In this document: piece by piece, positions 21,528-32,048 of the stretch
Numbering within the stretch: the first letter of the stretch is position 1
Layout of the letters: each line of letters starts with the position of its first letter
DNA from: Arthrobacter sp. OVS8
GTDB lineage: Bacteria > Actinomycetota > Actinomycetes > Actinomycetales > Micrococcaceae
Direction of reading: 5' to 3'
Length of the DNA: 64,000 bases
NCBI GenBank assembly: GCA_028370155.1
Contig: CP116670.1
Coordinates: forward strand, 434,001-498,000
The notes under the pieces: model-generated
Seen by the model: only the letters and a program-made list of their open reading frames with translations
What the model was told of the DNA's origin: nothing
Databases searched by the model: none
Position numbers and translations under genes: made by a program

Positions 21528-22075
21528 CTAGTACCCCTTCAATTCCATCAGCGCTTCGGCCAGGATGATTGCCTCGCGTGCTTCCCTGAGATCGCCCAGC
21601 AGGCCTGTATCCGGCAGGGCCGAGACCGCAACGGTTGACCCGGCGAGGGATGAAAAAATGGTGCTCAGCTTTTCGCGGTCCTGTGACAGCAGCCGGGACG
21701 ACTGCAGCTTCTTCCGGCTGAGTTCCAGCTCCAGCAATGACCTGTGGATGGCCTCGCGCCGGTCCTGCATCACCGCGAGTTTGTCCTGGACGTGATGTAG
21801 CCGGCCGCGAAGCATCGATTCCATCTTTACGGCCACGTCGTGGAGTTCACTCAACGCGGTGTATGACTGGGATGACCCCGCGTGCCCGGCGAGTTGCCCG
21901 CTGACGTAATGGCGCCGTTCTTCCCACGTCCGGACGCCGGATTCGTAGGGTCCCAACAGCAGCGACACGGCTGTGCACCCTTGTCCAACGCCGCTGCCCG
22001 GGCGTTCAGGCTGGTTGTGGCGGCGTCCAACCTCGACAGGAATGCATCGTAATTGTCAGCTGGCTGGGCGCTCAT
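21528..22075 (-). CDS. Hypothetical coiled-coil protein (frame split)
   Basis: About 182 residues, mostly charged helix with heptad-like spacing from about residue 75 to 130 (VAVKMESMLRGRLHHVQDKL, then MQDRREAIHRSLLELELSRKK). The break lies at about 21970 and one added base joins the N-terminal MSAQPADNYDAFLSRLDAA to the rest. No signal peptide or membrane segment. Possibly a cytosolic partner of the downstream membrane protein, judging only by the shared operon. Confidence 0.6.
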
Positions 22076-22133
22076 GGCACGAGAATAGAGGTTTCGCGCC
22101 CGGTGGCATAGGGCGCGGCCCGGAATCCGGCCG

Positions 22134-24403
22134 TCAGCATCCGGCGGGGCATGGCTGTTGGGTCATCCACCCGGGCGGCTGGGGGAACGGCTGCCGGGTG
22201 ATCCATCCGGGCGGCGGGGGCAATTGTTGCCTGGTCATCGACGCGGGCGGCGCGGGGAAGGGGGCGGCAGGGTAGTGTCCTGCGGCCTGCAGCATGTAAT
22301 TCGCCCACTGCGGACCGGCGAGCATGTAACCGTCGATGCCTTTATAGAACTGGCCATTGATCGTGACGTTCTGTCCGGGCCGCTTCTGCCCTTCCAAGGC
22401 GTCTCCGAAGAAGGACGCCGTGGCAATGCCGGACGTGTAGCCGACCACCCACGTAGCGCCGTTGTTGTTGGAGGTTCCGGTCTTGGCGGCCACCGGGAAC
22501 TGGGTGTGGACCTTGGGTTTGATCCAGACTCCGGACCCGCGTTTAAGCACGTCCTGGAGGACGGAGTTCACACCCGCGCCACCTCGGCCTTGACGGCGCG
22601 GTGGCAGTCCGTGGTCTCGGCCGGAAACGCCTGTCCCGTTGCGTCGGTCACTTTGGTAATGGCCATCGGGGTGCAGTACTTGCCGTCGTTGGCGAACGTG
22701 GCAAAAGCATTGGCGAGGTGGAGCGGGGCGACGCCGATGGCACCGAGCAGGTTGCCCAGCTGGTGCATGTTGATCCGGGCGTTATCCAAACCGCTGTGGA
22801 GCCCCACGGCGTCCACCATCTTCTGGATGTTGCAGAAATCCAGTTGGGCGGCCGACGCGAAGGTTGCCGTGTTGATGGAGTTGTAGAGCCCGTAGTCAAT
22901 GGCCATGGTCCGGTAGTATCCCGCGTCGTTGTTCTGGAGGTCGTCCGTGGCGTCGAGTCCGGCCCTCTTCTGTGCCGTGCTGTAGGCGCCGAGTACCTTG
23001 CCGCAGCTGGATTTCCACCGGAAACCGAGCGGATACGAGCGTCGGGAAGCGTCCACCCGGGCATTCAGGGGTTTGCCGGCGTTGAGCCATTCCGCGAACG
23101 TGAACGGTTTCATGGTGGATCCGGGCTGGAACCCGCCGGCACCGTTCAGGTCATTGCCGTCCGCGTCCTTGGAGTCGACGTTAAAATTGAGCTGCGTATC
23201 GAATTTTCCGGGCTGGGGAGAAATACGGTGTTCTGCGCCATGGCGAGGATCCTGCCCGAACCCGGCGCTACGGAGACCAGCGATGCACCCCACTTGTCCG
23301 GGTTGGCCCCGGCCGTGGCGTCCACCTGCACCTGAGCTGCCCTCTGCAGCCTGCTGTCCAGGGTGGTGGTGATGGTTGCCGCCGCGGTACAGCTTCTTCT
23401 GGCGGCTGGCGAGATCGACGCCGTAGGCCGGGTTGTTGAGGATGAGATGGGACACGTAGTCGCAGAAGTAGGGTGCCATGTTGGCCCCGGCGCACCCCTG
23501 GTTCCCCGGGGTGATCTTCAGGTCCACTCCGGTGGCGACGGCGGCGTCGTATTCAGCCTGCAGGATCTTCCCCTGGCTGAGCATTCTGGTCAGGACCTCA
23601 TCACGGCGCCGGAGGGCGTTTTCCGGATGGACGGCGGGGTCGTAGAAACTGGGGCTGTTCACCACTCCGGCCAGCAGGGCCGCCTGTGGAAGGGTGAGGT
23701 CCTTGGCAGTGGTGCTGAAGAAGTAGCGGGAAGCTGCCTCAATGCCGTAGGCGTCCCGGTTGAAGAACACGATGTTGAGATAGCCCTCCAGAATCTGGTC
23801 CTTGCTGTACTTCTTCTCAAGTTCGATGGCGAGCTTCATCTCCCTCAGCTTGTCCCCGACAGTTTTCTGCCCGCTGCGGATGACCTCATCGCCCCGGTCC
23901 GAGGACACGAGGGACTCCATGACCACATTGGCGACGTACTGCTGTGTCAGCGTGGAAGCGCCCTGCCGGCCGCCACCGCTCAGGTTGGTCGACAGCGCCC
24001 GGAGAATTCCCTGCGGGTCCACGCCGGCGTGCTCGTAAAAGCGCCGGTCCTCGACGGCGACGATGGCGTCTTTGATGTACGGGGACATCTGGTCCAGGCC
24101 GACTTTCACACGGTTTTCCGCGTAGAAGGTGGCGATCGGTTTCCCGTCCGCGGTCAGCACTTTGGTGGACTGAGACGGCGGATCCACCGTCAGCGCCGAA
24201 GGGAGCTGGTTGAAGAATGTGATCGAATTACGGCCGGCAACGCCGGCAGCAGCTATGCCGGGAACCACCAGGCCGGCGACCAGGACGCCGCAGACGGCGC
24301 TCACGGTGACGTATCCCAGGAGTCCCAGGAAGGCCGCGCCGAGACCGGTTCCGGTTCGCTGTCCCCGCGTTTGCCTTCCCTGCGTTTGTTTTCTTAGCGC
24401 CAT
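22134..24403 (-). CDS. Class A penicillin-binding protein, glycosyltransferase plus transpeptidase (three frame breaks)
   Basis: About 757 residues. A basic cytosolic tail and one membrane anchor are followed by the GT51 domain (catalytic EDRRFYEHAGVDP, then GASTLTQQYVAN and KYSKDQILEGYLN). The transpeptidase has the SXXK motif in GSTMKPF and the KTGT motif. It polymerises and crosslinks peptidoglycan outside the membrane. The ATG at 24403 (MALRKQ) is preferred to a GTG at 24472. Breaks: 22573-22575, 23215-23218 and 23376-23377; the last needs two bases added or one removed. The C-terminus ends in Pro-rich 12-residue repeats. Confidence 0.9.
22153..22260. repeat. Three 36-bp imperfect tandem repeats at the 3' end of the PBP gene
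   Basis: Units run 22153-22188, 22189-22224 and 22225-22260, sharing the core CATCCACCCGGGCGGC or close variants. On the coding (minus) strand they encode 12-residue units of the form FPQPPGWMTQQP. Such Pro-rich tails occur on actinobacterial PBPs. Confidence 0.8.
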
Positions 24404-24520
24404 TTCCCCCACCAGTCCCGCCAGAAAATATCCAAATCCCGCTTCGGTGCCGGCTCCACCGCCTCGACTCACCGCCGTCGACGGCTTTGCGGTCGGCCCG
24501 GCCCGTCCGAAACGGTCCGG

Positions 24521-25036
24521 CTAACCCCGGGTCGTCATCGAGTCAATGGCGACGGTGATCGCCAGGATGAGCGGGACGTCCTCGCCCGCCGTGATTTCGA
24601 CGCCGTAGGAATCACGGACACGGAACCACTTCCGGGAGATCGTCGCGACAGTGTCGCCGTCGCGCTCGATCTTGTATTCGTGGTCGACAAGGTTGCCGTG
24701 TGCCTTCATGTCCGCGCCGCCCTTCACATCGATGGCGAAGCGGTCCCGGATCCCGATCAGCGCCTTCTGGACGGTCGCCGCGGTGTCCCCGCCGCGCTCG
24801 ATGGCGACCTTGTCCCGGATCGAGAGTTTGCGTTCCTGGATGCGGGCCACCTCGGCTCCCGAAACATCCTCCAGAACGAAGGTGTCCCTGAAGTGGAGTG
24901 CCTTGCCGTTGACCTTGTAGGCGCGTTGGCCCTGTCCGTCTTCAATCCAAAAGTCATCCCCGATCGACATCAGTTTTTCGCGCATGACAAAACGCTCACC
25001 CGCGGGTTCTTTATCCCGGTGTCGTAGTAGTCCCAT
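24521..25036 (-). CDS. LURP-one-related (tubby-like fold) family protein
   Basis: A 171-residue protein with the repeated beta-strand pattern of LURP-one proteins: MREKLMSIGDDFWIEDG, KALHFRDTFVLEDVSG, ERKLSIRDKVAIERGGD and ISRKWFRVRDSYGVEI. The fold is a tubby-like barrel; bacterial members have no settled function. No signal or membrane segment. It precedes the PBP gene in the same direction with a 117-bp gap, so co-transcription is possible but not shown. Confidence 0.85.
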   Translation of the reverse strand: MGLLRHRDKEPAGERFVMREKLMSIGDDFWIEDGQGQRAYKVNGKALHFRDTFVLEDVSGAEVARIQERKLSIRDKVAIERGGDTAATVQKALIGIRDRFAIDVKGGADMKAHGNLVDHEYKIERDGDTVATISRKWFRVRDSYGVEITAGEDVPLILAITVAIDSMTTRG

Positions 25037-25210
25037 ACCCTAAACCTAGGACCGCCTTCCCGGCTGGCGACTCACCCAAAACGGATGACCCCCGGGCCGC
25101 GCCGGCGCAAGAACCTGCGGGCTCCGGGATGACTCCTTGACACTGGGTTTGAAGCGCGCAGAAACTGAAAAGTCCAGGCTGCTCAGCGAAGCTAGGGAAT
25201 GGAAAGACAA

Positions 25211-25669
25211 ATGACCAGTACAGGCTCTTTCGTGATTGTGGTTGGTTTTGACGGTTCCGAGAATTCTCACAATGCACTGACGTGGGCCATTGAGGAGGCC
25301 AAACTCCGCGACGGCCAGATTCGCCTGATCACGGCCTGGAGCAAACCGCCGCTCGCATGGTTTCCGGCGGTACTGGAAACCGCCGCGGGAGAAATCGTGG
25401 CGGAGGATTCTCCCGAGCAAATCGCACAGTCGCTCCAGGCTGATGCCCTGAAGACCGCTGACGATGAGGGAGTGGCAGCCACCGGCCAGGTCGTGCACAG
25501 CGATTCGCCGGCGTCAGCACTCGTGGATGCAGCCAAGGACGCCGATCTGGTGGTCGTTGGCTCGCGCGGGCACGGCGGATTTCCCGGCCTGCACGTAGGC
25601 TCGGTCGCCACCCAGATCATCACGCACGCGCCCTGCCCCGTCCTGGTGGTCCGGCCGAAGGCCGCCTAG
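25211..25669 (+). CDS. Universal stress protein (UspA family)
   Basis: A 152-residue single Usp domain: VIVVGFDGSENSHNALTWA at the N-terminus and the ATP-binding pattern G-x2-G-x9-G-S (GSRGHGG to VGS) near residue 118, so an ATP-binding Usp. An ATG at 25199 with AGGGA directly before it would add four residues; the ATG at 25211 with GGAAAG is an equally fair start. Likely a cytosolic stress or energy-sensing protein, monocistronic. Confidence 0.92.
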   Translation: MTSTGSFVIVVGFDGSENSHNALTWAIEEAKLRDGQIRLITAWSKPPLAWFPAVLETAAGEIVAEDSPEQIAQSLQADALKTADDEGVAATGQVVHSDSPASALVDAAKDADLVVVGSRGHGGFPGLHVGSVATQIITHAPCPVLVVRPKAA

Positions 25670-25871
25670 GGCGCGGGTTGCCGGCGGGCGTCACGGCCGC
25701 TACTCGCTGCTTGCCGAGGGGCTCTCCACCGAGCGTTGTAAGCGCGAGAATGTGGGCCTAGGATGTGCCCACAACCCCATTGCGGGGACCAACTCCGGGA
25801 CCTTCACTCCAAAGAGCCTTGTACATACCTGCGGAAGCCCGAGTCCTGGACATCACGGGACAGGAAGAACC

Positions 25872-26192
25872 ATGGCCAAGTATCTGTTCGAAGCGAACTA
25901 CGTGGGCGAAGGCATCAAAGGCCTCATGCGTGAAGGCGGCACGAAGCGCCGGGATGCGCTGGTCGAAGCCCTCAAATCCGTGGGAGGATCCCTCGAATCC
26001 TTTTACTACGCTTTTGGCGAGACCGACGTGCTGGGGGTCTTCGAGGTCCCGGAGCCGGCCGACGCCGCAGCCCTGTCTCTCATGATCAATTCGACGGGTT
26101 CCGTGAACGTGCACCTGAAGCCGCTCGTGACGCCGGAAGATCTTGACGACGCAGCAAAGAAGACACCGTCCTACCGGGCCCCCGGGCAGTAG
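25872..26192 (+). CDS. GYD domain protein
   Basis: A 106-residue protein beginning MAKYLFEANYVGEGIKGLMREGG and containing GGSLESFYYAFGETDVLGVFE, the pattern of GYD-domain proteins of ferredoxin-like fold. Function unknown. The ATG at 25872 follows AGGAAG; the upstream open frame to 25752 is not protein-like. Confidence 0.85.
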   Translation: MAKYLFEANYVGEGIKGLMREGGTKRRDALVEALKSVGGSLESFYYAFGETDVLGVFEVPEPADAAALSLMINSTGSVNVHLKPLVTPEDLDDAAKKTPSYRAPGQ

Positions 26193-26253
26193 GGGAGGCG
26201 ATCCCCGATCCTGACCGTGTGTGCTCTCGTGGCGCATAGAGCGGCACACGCGT

Positions 26254-27834
26254 TCAGGCTGCATGGGCTCTGCTGAGACGCGCACGTTTGTCGGTCTTCA
26301 AACGATGCAGGAGCTCGCGGCGCTCGCGGTAGCGGAGCTTAGCCTGCTGGCCGGAAACGGCTACGGGAGTATCCGTCCCGGGTAGTGGGGGTGCGGTGGA
26401 GTGGTAGGTGTGGCCGGTGGGGGTCCGGATCTCGAGGCTGTGTCTGGGGCCTGGGCGGGGCCGGACACGCCAGCCGGGGGTTTCTTTGGTGTGGTTGCAG
26501 GCTTCGCAGAGTCCGGCGCCGTTGGCCCGGGTGGTGGGTCCGCCGCGGTGCCAGGGGAGGATGTGGTCGAAGTGGCGGATCGGGGCGTCGCAGTACGGGG
26601 TGCGGCAGGTGTCGTCCCGGGCCTGGATCAGGCGGCGGAGTCCGGGCGGGAAGAGCCGGGCGCGGGAGTCCATGGAGGTGAGTTCGCCGGTGCCGGGGGC
26701 GGTGTAGAGCCTGCGGAGCCACACGTTGAAGGCTTTGTCCGTGTCCCCGTCCGCGCCCGTGTCCGTTCCCGCGGTTCGCGCGGCGCCGGCGCCTGCTCCC
26801 GCGCGGCCGATGCCTGTTCGCGCCGGGCCCTGTGGTTCCTGGCGTGCGCGGGTGGTTTGTCCTCCACGTGTGAGGAGGTCGCGGGCCCAGGCGGCGGGGA
26901 CGATGCCGTAGCCGGGGAGGCGGGCGGGTTCGCTGTCGCCCTGGAGGAGGGTGCGGTCGGTCATGACGAGTTGGAGTTCGATGCCGGTGATCCCGCCGGG
27001 GGTGCCGGTGGTGCGTTCGACGAGGGTATCGGTCATGAGTTGGCCGCGGGTGCGGGGTCCCCGGCGTTGCGGAGGGTGTCGGCGTGCCGGGTCAGCGCGG
27101 CGTACATCGCGACGCCCTGGGAGGCGGGGAGCAGGACGGTGAGGTAGCACATGGTGTCCGGGGCCGGGCGGAGGCTGACGTGCCGGTCGGCGGCGGCGTG
27201 GCTGGCCCGCTGCGTGACGGTGCGCGGGTCCCGGCGGTAGGCGGCGGCCCGGGCCGCGGCGACGATGCGCCGGTCCCCGGCGCCGTCGAACGTTCCGGTG
27301 TCGGCGGCGAGCTCTGCGTCCACGGCGGCCCGGCCTTCGGCTGAGAGGCCCGCGGTTTCCTTAACCAGGAGGGTGGCGCGCCATTCGTTGAGCTGCCCGG
27401 CCTCCAACGCAGCGAAAGTGCGGGGCATTTCGGTGACCAGGGCTTTGGCCAGGCCGAGGAGCCGGCCGCCCTTGGCGGGGATTCGCGCCGGGCGAGGGCG
27501 ATCTGCGCGCCGACCCCGGCCCCGAGCTCGGCCGCGGGCATCCCGGCGTCGGCCTGTTCACGGCGCTGGAGCAGGTCGAACGCGACGGACAAACGTGCCT
27601 GACGGGCAGCCAGGGCAGACTTTTGATCTTCCAGGGCCCGGATCTCAGCAATCATTTGCGCGCCGTTCAGCTCAGCCACGTCGCCGCTCAGCGCCAGGCC
27701 GGCAGAGGCGTAGTCGCACCCCACTGCCGGCTCACCGGCGCCGGCTAGCTGAATTGCGCCTGCTGGATGAATTGTTTCAGCTGGCTGAATTTCTCCAGTC
27801 GGCTGAAATGCGTCTGACCCTGCCTGCCTTCCAT
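26254..27834 (-). CDS. DUF222 protein with C-terminal HNH endonuclease domain (frames split)
   Basis: About 527 residues. The N-terminal part is the DUF222 helical domain; the C-terminus carries an HNH nuclease motif ([12 protein letters not shown], then [11 protein letters not shown]). DUF222-HNH genes are numerous in actinobacteria and behave like multicopy or mobile-type families. Breaks: 27054-27057, 27477-27480 and 27818-27820. The third moves the start upstream to the ATG at 27834 and recovers an N-terminal hexapeptide repeat ([18 protein letters not shown]) that a GTG start at 27724 would miss. DNA target and role unknown. Confidence 0.85.
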
Positions 27835-28235
27835 GATCAAACTCTACTTTTGGGCACTGACATTAAACGCTCGGACATCAAATGCTCCGACACCGAACAA
27901 TGCTCTGACACTGAACAACGCTCCGACACTGAACGGAGAGCCAGTGCGGACGGGCAGACAACGCGGGGATTCGCCGTCGGGCCGGCGGTCGGCAGGCCGC
28001 TGACCCGGGAAAGGATCCGCGCCCGGATTCCCCAGCCGCCGGTTCGCGATTGACCGATCGTCGAGCCACGTCGGGCCCCTGCTTGCCGTCCATAAATACA
28101 CGCTATCGGGCACCTGTGACAGCAATGATGGGATGGGCTGCGTTGCGGTGTGGCTCCGTCGACTGACGCCCCGCGAGGGGGTTTATCTTCAGCTTCATCA
28201 ATTCACAGCTTCCCTTTATGCGGGAGAATGGCCGC
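27835..28235. other. Divergent intergenic region with short repeats
   Basis: These 401 bases lie between the DUF222-HNH start (-) and the HEAT-repeat gene (+) and hold both promoters. The half near DUF222 contains three 18-bp tandem repeats. The rest is ordinary GC-rich sequence in which I see no hairpin or convincing promoter pair. Confidence 0.5.
27882..27935. repeat. Three 18-bp tandem repeats
   Basis: Units 27882-27899, 27900-27917 and 27918-27935 share ATGCTCTGACACTGAACA or close variants. A degenerate 15-bp version (ACGCTCGGACATCAA) precedes them at 27867-27881. They are multiples of three and stay open in two frames. Confidence 0.8.
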
Positions 28236-28888
28236 ATGAGCGACGCCGGCGAATTCATCGACCTCGCGCTCCAGCGCGAGTCGTCGTGGAGCCGTGCGGA
28301 GGAGTCCGAGGCGAGGCACGGCCGTGGCCACCGCTACTACGGCGCGTCCGTCGGAGCCGTGCGCGGCACCGTCCGCGACGCGTTGCGCCGGCATCCGGAA
28401 CTGACCCACGATGACATCACCGCCCTCAGCTCCGAGTTGTGGGACGTGCCGGTCTTCGAACGCCGCCTCGCCGCCGTCGTCCTCCTGCAGTCCAGCGTCC
28501 GCCTGCTGACCAACACGGACCTGACCCGGATCGAGGGCTTCGTGCGGAGCGCACGGATGGCCGCCCTGGTGGATCCCCTAGCCGTCGACGTCGTCGGCCC
28601 CCTGATCGCCGGACTCGACACAATCGGCAGGGTGCGGGCGGGCAGCGTCCTGGACCGCTGGGTGCGGGATCCCGACGGCTGGCTCCGCCGCGCCGCCCTG
28701 TTGTCCCCGCTGCGCGAGCTCCGCGCCGGGGCGGGGACTGGCCCCGGTTTGTGCGCCACGCCCGCTCGGTGCTGGCCGAGCCGCGCCTGCCGGACCGGCC
28801 GGAGGACGACGCCGGCGCGGTCGCCGCCGCGGCGGTCGACCTTGTGCTCAGCGACATGGCCAAGCGGCGCCCCGAGCTGGAAGTGTGA
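28236..28888 (+). CDS. HEAT-repeat DNA alkylation repair (AlkD)-like protein (frame split)
   Basis: About 217 residues, all helical, with WDVPVFERRLAAVVLLQSS and DRWVRDPDGWLRRAALL segments typical of AlkC/AlkD-like HEAT proteins. AlkD flips out positively charged alkylated bases using Trp/Asp residues; the exact catalytic Asp is not assigned here. One break at the G run 28733-28736 separates the last 50 residues. The ATG at 28236 with CGGGAG upstream is preferred to the ATG at 28218. Confidence 0.75.
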
Positions 28889-28992
28889 CCGTGCGACTGC
28901 CGGCATGCAAGGCCCGGAGTTTGCGGAAAGCGGTCTTCGTGTTGGCAGGCCCTCGGAGGTGCCGCCACCCGGACGCTACCGCCCGGCAACTG

Positions 28993-31900
28993 CTATTGTG
29001 CGGCGATCGCCCGTTCGATCAGCCGCATAACGCTCGTGAGCGTGGCGGCGTAGCTGGGATCGGTGGCGTACCCGGCAGCAGCCACAGCGTTGGCAAAGGC
29101 GTACGGGTCGGCCGTGTGCTCGAAGGCCTTACTGTAGCGGGCGTTCCGGCGCAGGACATTGCCGTGATCGGCGAACGACTCCTCCGCCGAGGCGTACGCC
29201 CGGAACCAGTCCAAGACGATGTAGACGTACCGGCCGTTTGACGGCGTTACCGAGATGACCTTGGGGAACTTCCCGTTGGGGTGGCTCAGCACCTCACGCG
29301 TCTGCAGGAGTTGCCGTTGCGGTTCCGGGACCGAGGCCTTGGCCTTGATTCCGAAGAAGTTGAACCTGGGCGCCTTCTTGCCCCAGCCTGATTCCAAAGC
29401 AGCCTGCCCCAGGGTCACGAGCCACGGTACGCCGCTGTTGGCCTGCGAGCGCTGCGCGTGCGGGCCGTAGCGGCCCACGAAGTCCACTACGTGCGCGGGC
29501 ACTGCCGAGGCCTTCTTCGGCGGGTTCGGTGGCGGCTTGGGCTGCGGTGGTGCATCTAATCCGCTGATCCCGGGGACGGCGCCGGAAAATAGGGGACTGG
29601 GGTTGCGGGCCCCTTCCCAGCTGAGGTCGACGTGGATGTGGTCGATGTGCTTGTTGGCCCCGGGGTAGGGCCGCCAGCCTTCGTTCCGACGTGCCCAGCT
29701 CCACTGATTGTGGTTCCAGATCAGGTAGGCCACCTGGAGTTCGACGGCGTTGCTCTTCAGCCAGGCGACATAGGCGTCCGCCTGGGCCTTCTCAAGAGGG
29801 CGGTCCACCATCCCGTGCAGGTCCACGGACCGGCCCTCGCCGTGCAGCGACGGCGTGCCCGCCTCCGTCTTTCGGCAGTTGTACGTACCGGCGCGGCGTC
29901 CGGTGAGCCGGCGCCACTGGTCCGCCATGGCCCGGGCCCCGGGCTGCTCGCTCGTGGCGCATTTCGTGAAACTGCCGCGCACCACGCGGCCGGCGGCCCG
30001 GTCAGACTTCAGCGGCGCGGGGGCCGGTGCCGGACTCTTACTGCGGTTTCTCCGGTATTCGTTGATCTCGGCGACGGCGGCCTTCCCCGCAGCACCCGGG
30101 AGATACGTCCAGGAGGTCCAGGTCCCTCGCACGTCGATATGGGCGAAACCGGCGCCGATACCGACTCCAATGCCGTCACCCACGGCGTCGACGGCGGCTT
30201 TGGCAATCGCCATACCCGTCATTCCGGCCACCGTGATGTCCGCTGCTTGTCCGCTGCAGTGCCGGCTGAGAGTCGGCTTCTTCGGGGATTGCTGCGCCGG
30301 TAGACGGCGACGTTGCGGTCCCAGGAGCGGTAGCCGGAGGTGATGCGCACCGGCCTGCCGACCCGGTCCCGGAGCTTCTGCAGGGCGGCGACCAGGAGTG
30401 GGGAAATCCGCGCCTTGTCTGCATATTGACCGCCGCTGAAGACCAATTCCCCGACGGTGAAGTTGGGCGAGAGCTTGAGGCCCCGGACCGCGGGGCCCGT
30501 CTCATAGAGTGGCAGCCCGGTGCCGTTGGGATCCCAGTGCTCCTCGCCCTGGCCGGTCTTCCCCGAGGTTGGGCTCAGCGCCTGTCCGGACGGGAACGTC
30601 TCATGCTCTCCTATGTCCTGGGCCTCGGCTTCCGCCGCCGCCAGCTCCCACTCACCTGACTCGGCCGCGCCGGACTCGGGGGCGAAGTCCTCGCTGTCCT
30701 CGTCCTCGAAAGCCTCACCCGCTGGGGCACCTTCGACTGCGTAGTGTTCGGATTCGGCGCCCTCGGTCTCGGAGAACGCCGAAGGATCCTCGAAGCGGAA
30801 CCCGCTCTCGCCGAAGTAGAGCTGGCCGGCGTCGGACTCGCCGCGCTGGTCTTCAGCGGCACTGTCTTCAGCATTACGGTCTTCAGCTGCACTGCCGTCT
30901 TCGTCCATTCCTTCCCATACGTCAGCTTCCTCGCCGTGGCGTTGGCAAGATCTGCCGCCGGGTCTGCCAGCAGACGCCAGCCGAAGCGGCGGGGGATGTC
31001 ATTGTGGGCGGTCCGGGTGGCTTCCACCCGGAATGCCGGCGAGGACCCCAGGGCTTTCAGGGCCTTGGCCACGCGCTGGCTGTTGCGGGCCGTCGGCTCA
31101 CCGCCGCGGTAAATGACCCGCAGGGCCCCGAGCCGGACTGGTGGCGCCGGCTGGCCCACTGGATCAGGGCAGAGGGGTCCGAGTAAAGGGCATCGAACGT
31201 GAAGACCTCGTCCGGGTCGGTGTGTTTGAGGATGGCCATGAGCGCCGCCCCGCCGCCGGAGTGGGCCGTGAGGATCAGTTTTCCCTGGCTGACACTGGCG
31301 CCGGTGCGGGCATTAAAGGCCTCCAGGGCGGCGGCTATCAGCTTCACGAGCCCGTTCGGCTTGACCAGCTCCGGGAACGAGTAGCCCGCACCGCTGTTGC
31401 CGCCGAAGTAGTGACCGCGCGGCAGTACGGCCAGGGTGGGCCGGGTGCGTCCGCGAGCCGACGGATCGGCGGGATCGGTGAAGTCCAGTCCGCTGGCCGG
31501 CTCCTTGTCCCGGATGAGGGTCATCTTCTCCCTGCGGCCGGAGTATCCGTGGAGGTGGACCACAATATCCACCGGTCCGCTGCGGGGCATGCTGTTCCAT
31601 TTCAGCGCCAGATCCGGGGAGTGCCGCGATGCGGGCGCAGCAAGGGCAGCCTGTCCACGGTGAGTCGGCCGGCAGCGATGGCCGCGCCACCGGCCGGAGC
31701 GTAGCCCTCGAGTTCGCCGTCGGCAGCCTCCTCGGCGGCTGGCCCTTCAAGTTCGGCCAGATCCGCCTGCACCTGCCACGTGAGGTTCTCCTGTTCCTGC
31801 TCCGGGTGGTTCCACGTCAAAGCGTTGTACGTATCCTCCGCTGCGTAGTCCTCCCGCCAGGCTTCGCTGGGGTCCGCTGTTGCGGCCAGCCCCTCGTTGA

Positions 31901-32030
31901 TTGCTTCGGTGGCTGCCGGACTGTCGTGGAAGGAGAAGACGTCCTCCTTCACGGGCCAGTTGGGCTGTTCGGGTTCGGTCTCCCCGGCATCGTTAAGCGA
32001 GAAGACCTGGGTAGCCGTGTAGTCCTCCAT
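28993..32030 (-). CDS. Large multidomain peptidoglycan hydrolase: alpha/beta hydrolase, two M15-type domains, glucosaminidase (four frame breaks)
   Basis: About 1013 residues, no signal peptide. In order: an acidic low-complexity N-terminus (1-135); an alpha/beta-hydrolase-like domain (DIVVHLHGYSG near 150, nucleophile elbow TAHSGGGAAL near 237); an acidic linker; an M15-type carboxypeptidase domain (ITSGYRSWDRN, SRHCSGQAADI, FAHIDVRG); a second M15-like domain (SLHGEGRSVDLHG, KHIDHIHVD); a Pro-rich linker; and a GH73-type glucosaminidase (QAALESGWG, FNFFGIKAK). Both M15 domains keep the H/D and H-x-D zinc ligands. Breaks: 30284-30287, about 30931-30936, 31126-31129 and 31616-31619. Last gene of a five-gene operon. 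Expected to cut both peptide and glycan of the cell wall; how it reaches the wall is unclear. Confidence 0.8.
30851..30895. repeat. Three 15-bp repeats in the acidic linker
   Basis: Units 30851-30865, 30866-30880 and 30881-30895 begin CTTCAGC (first and third) or CTTCAGCATT. On the coding minus strand they give a run of SAAED-like pentapeptides in the acidic linker between the hydrolase and first M15 domain. Confidence 0.7.
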
Positions 32031-32048
32031 GACGTCTTCCTTACCGTG

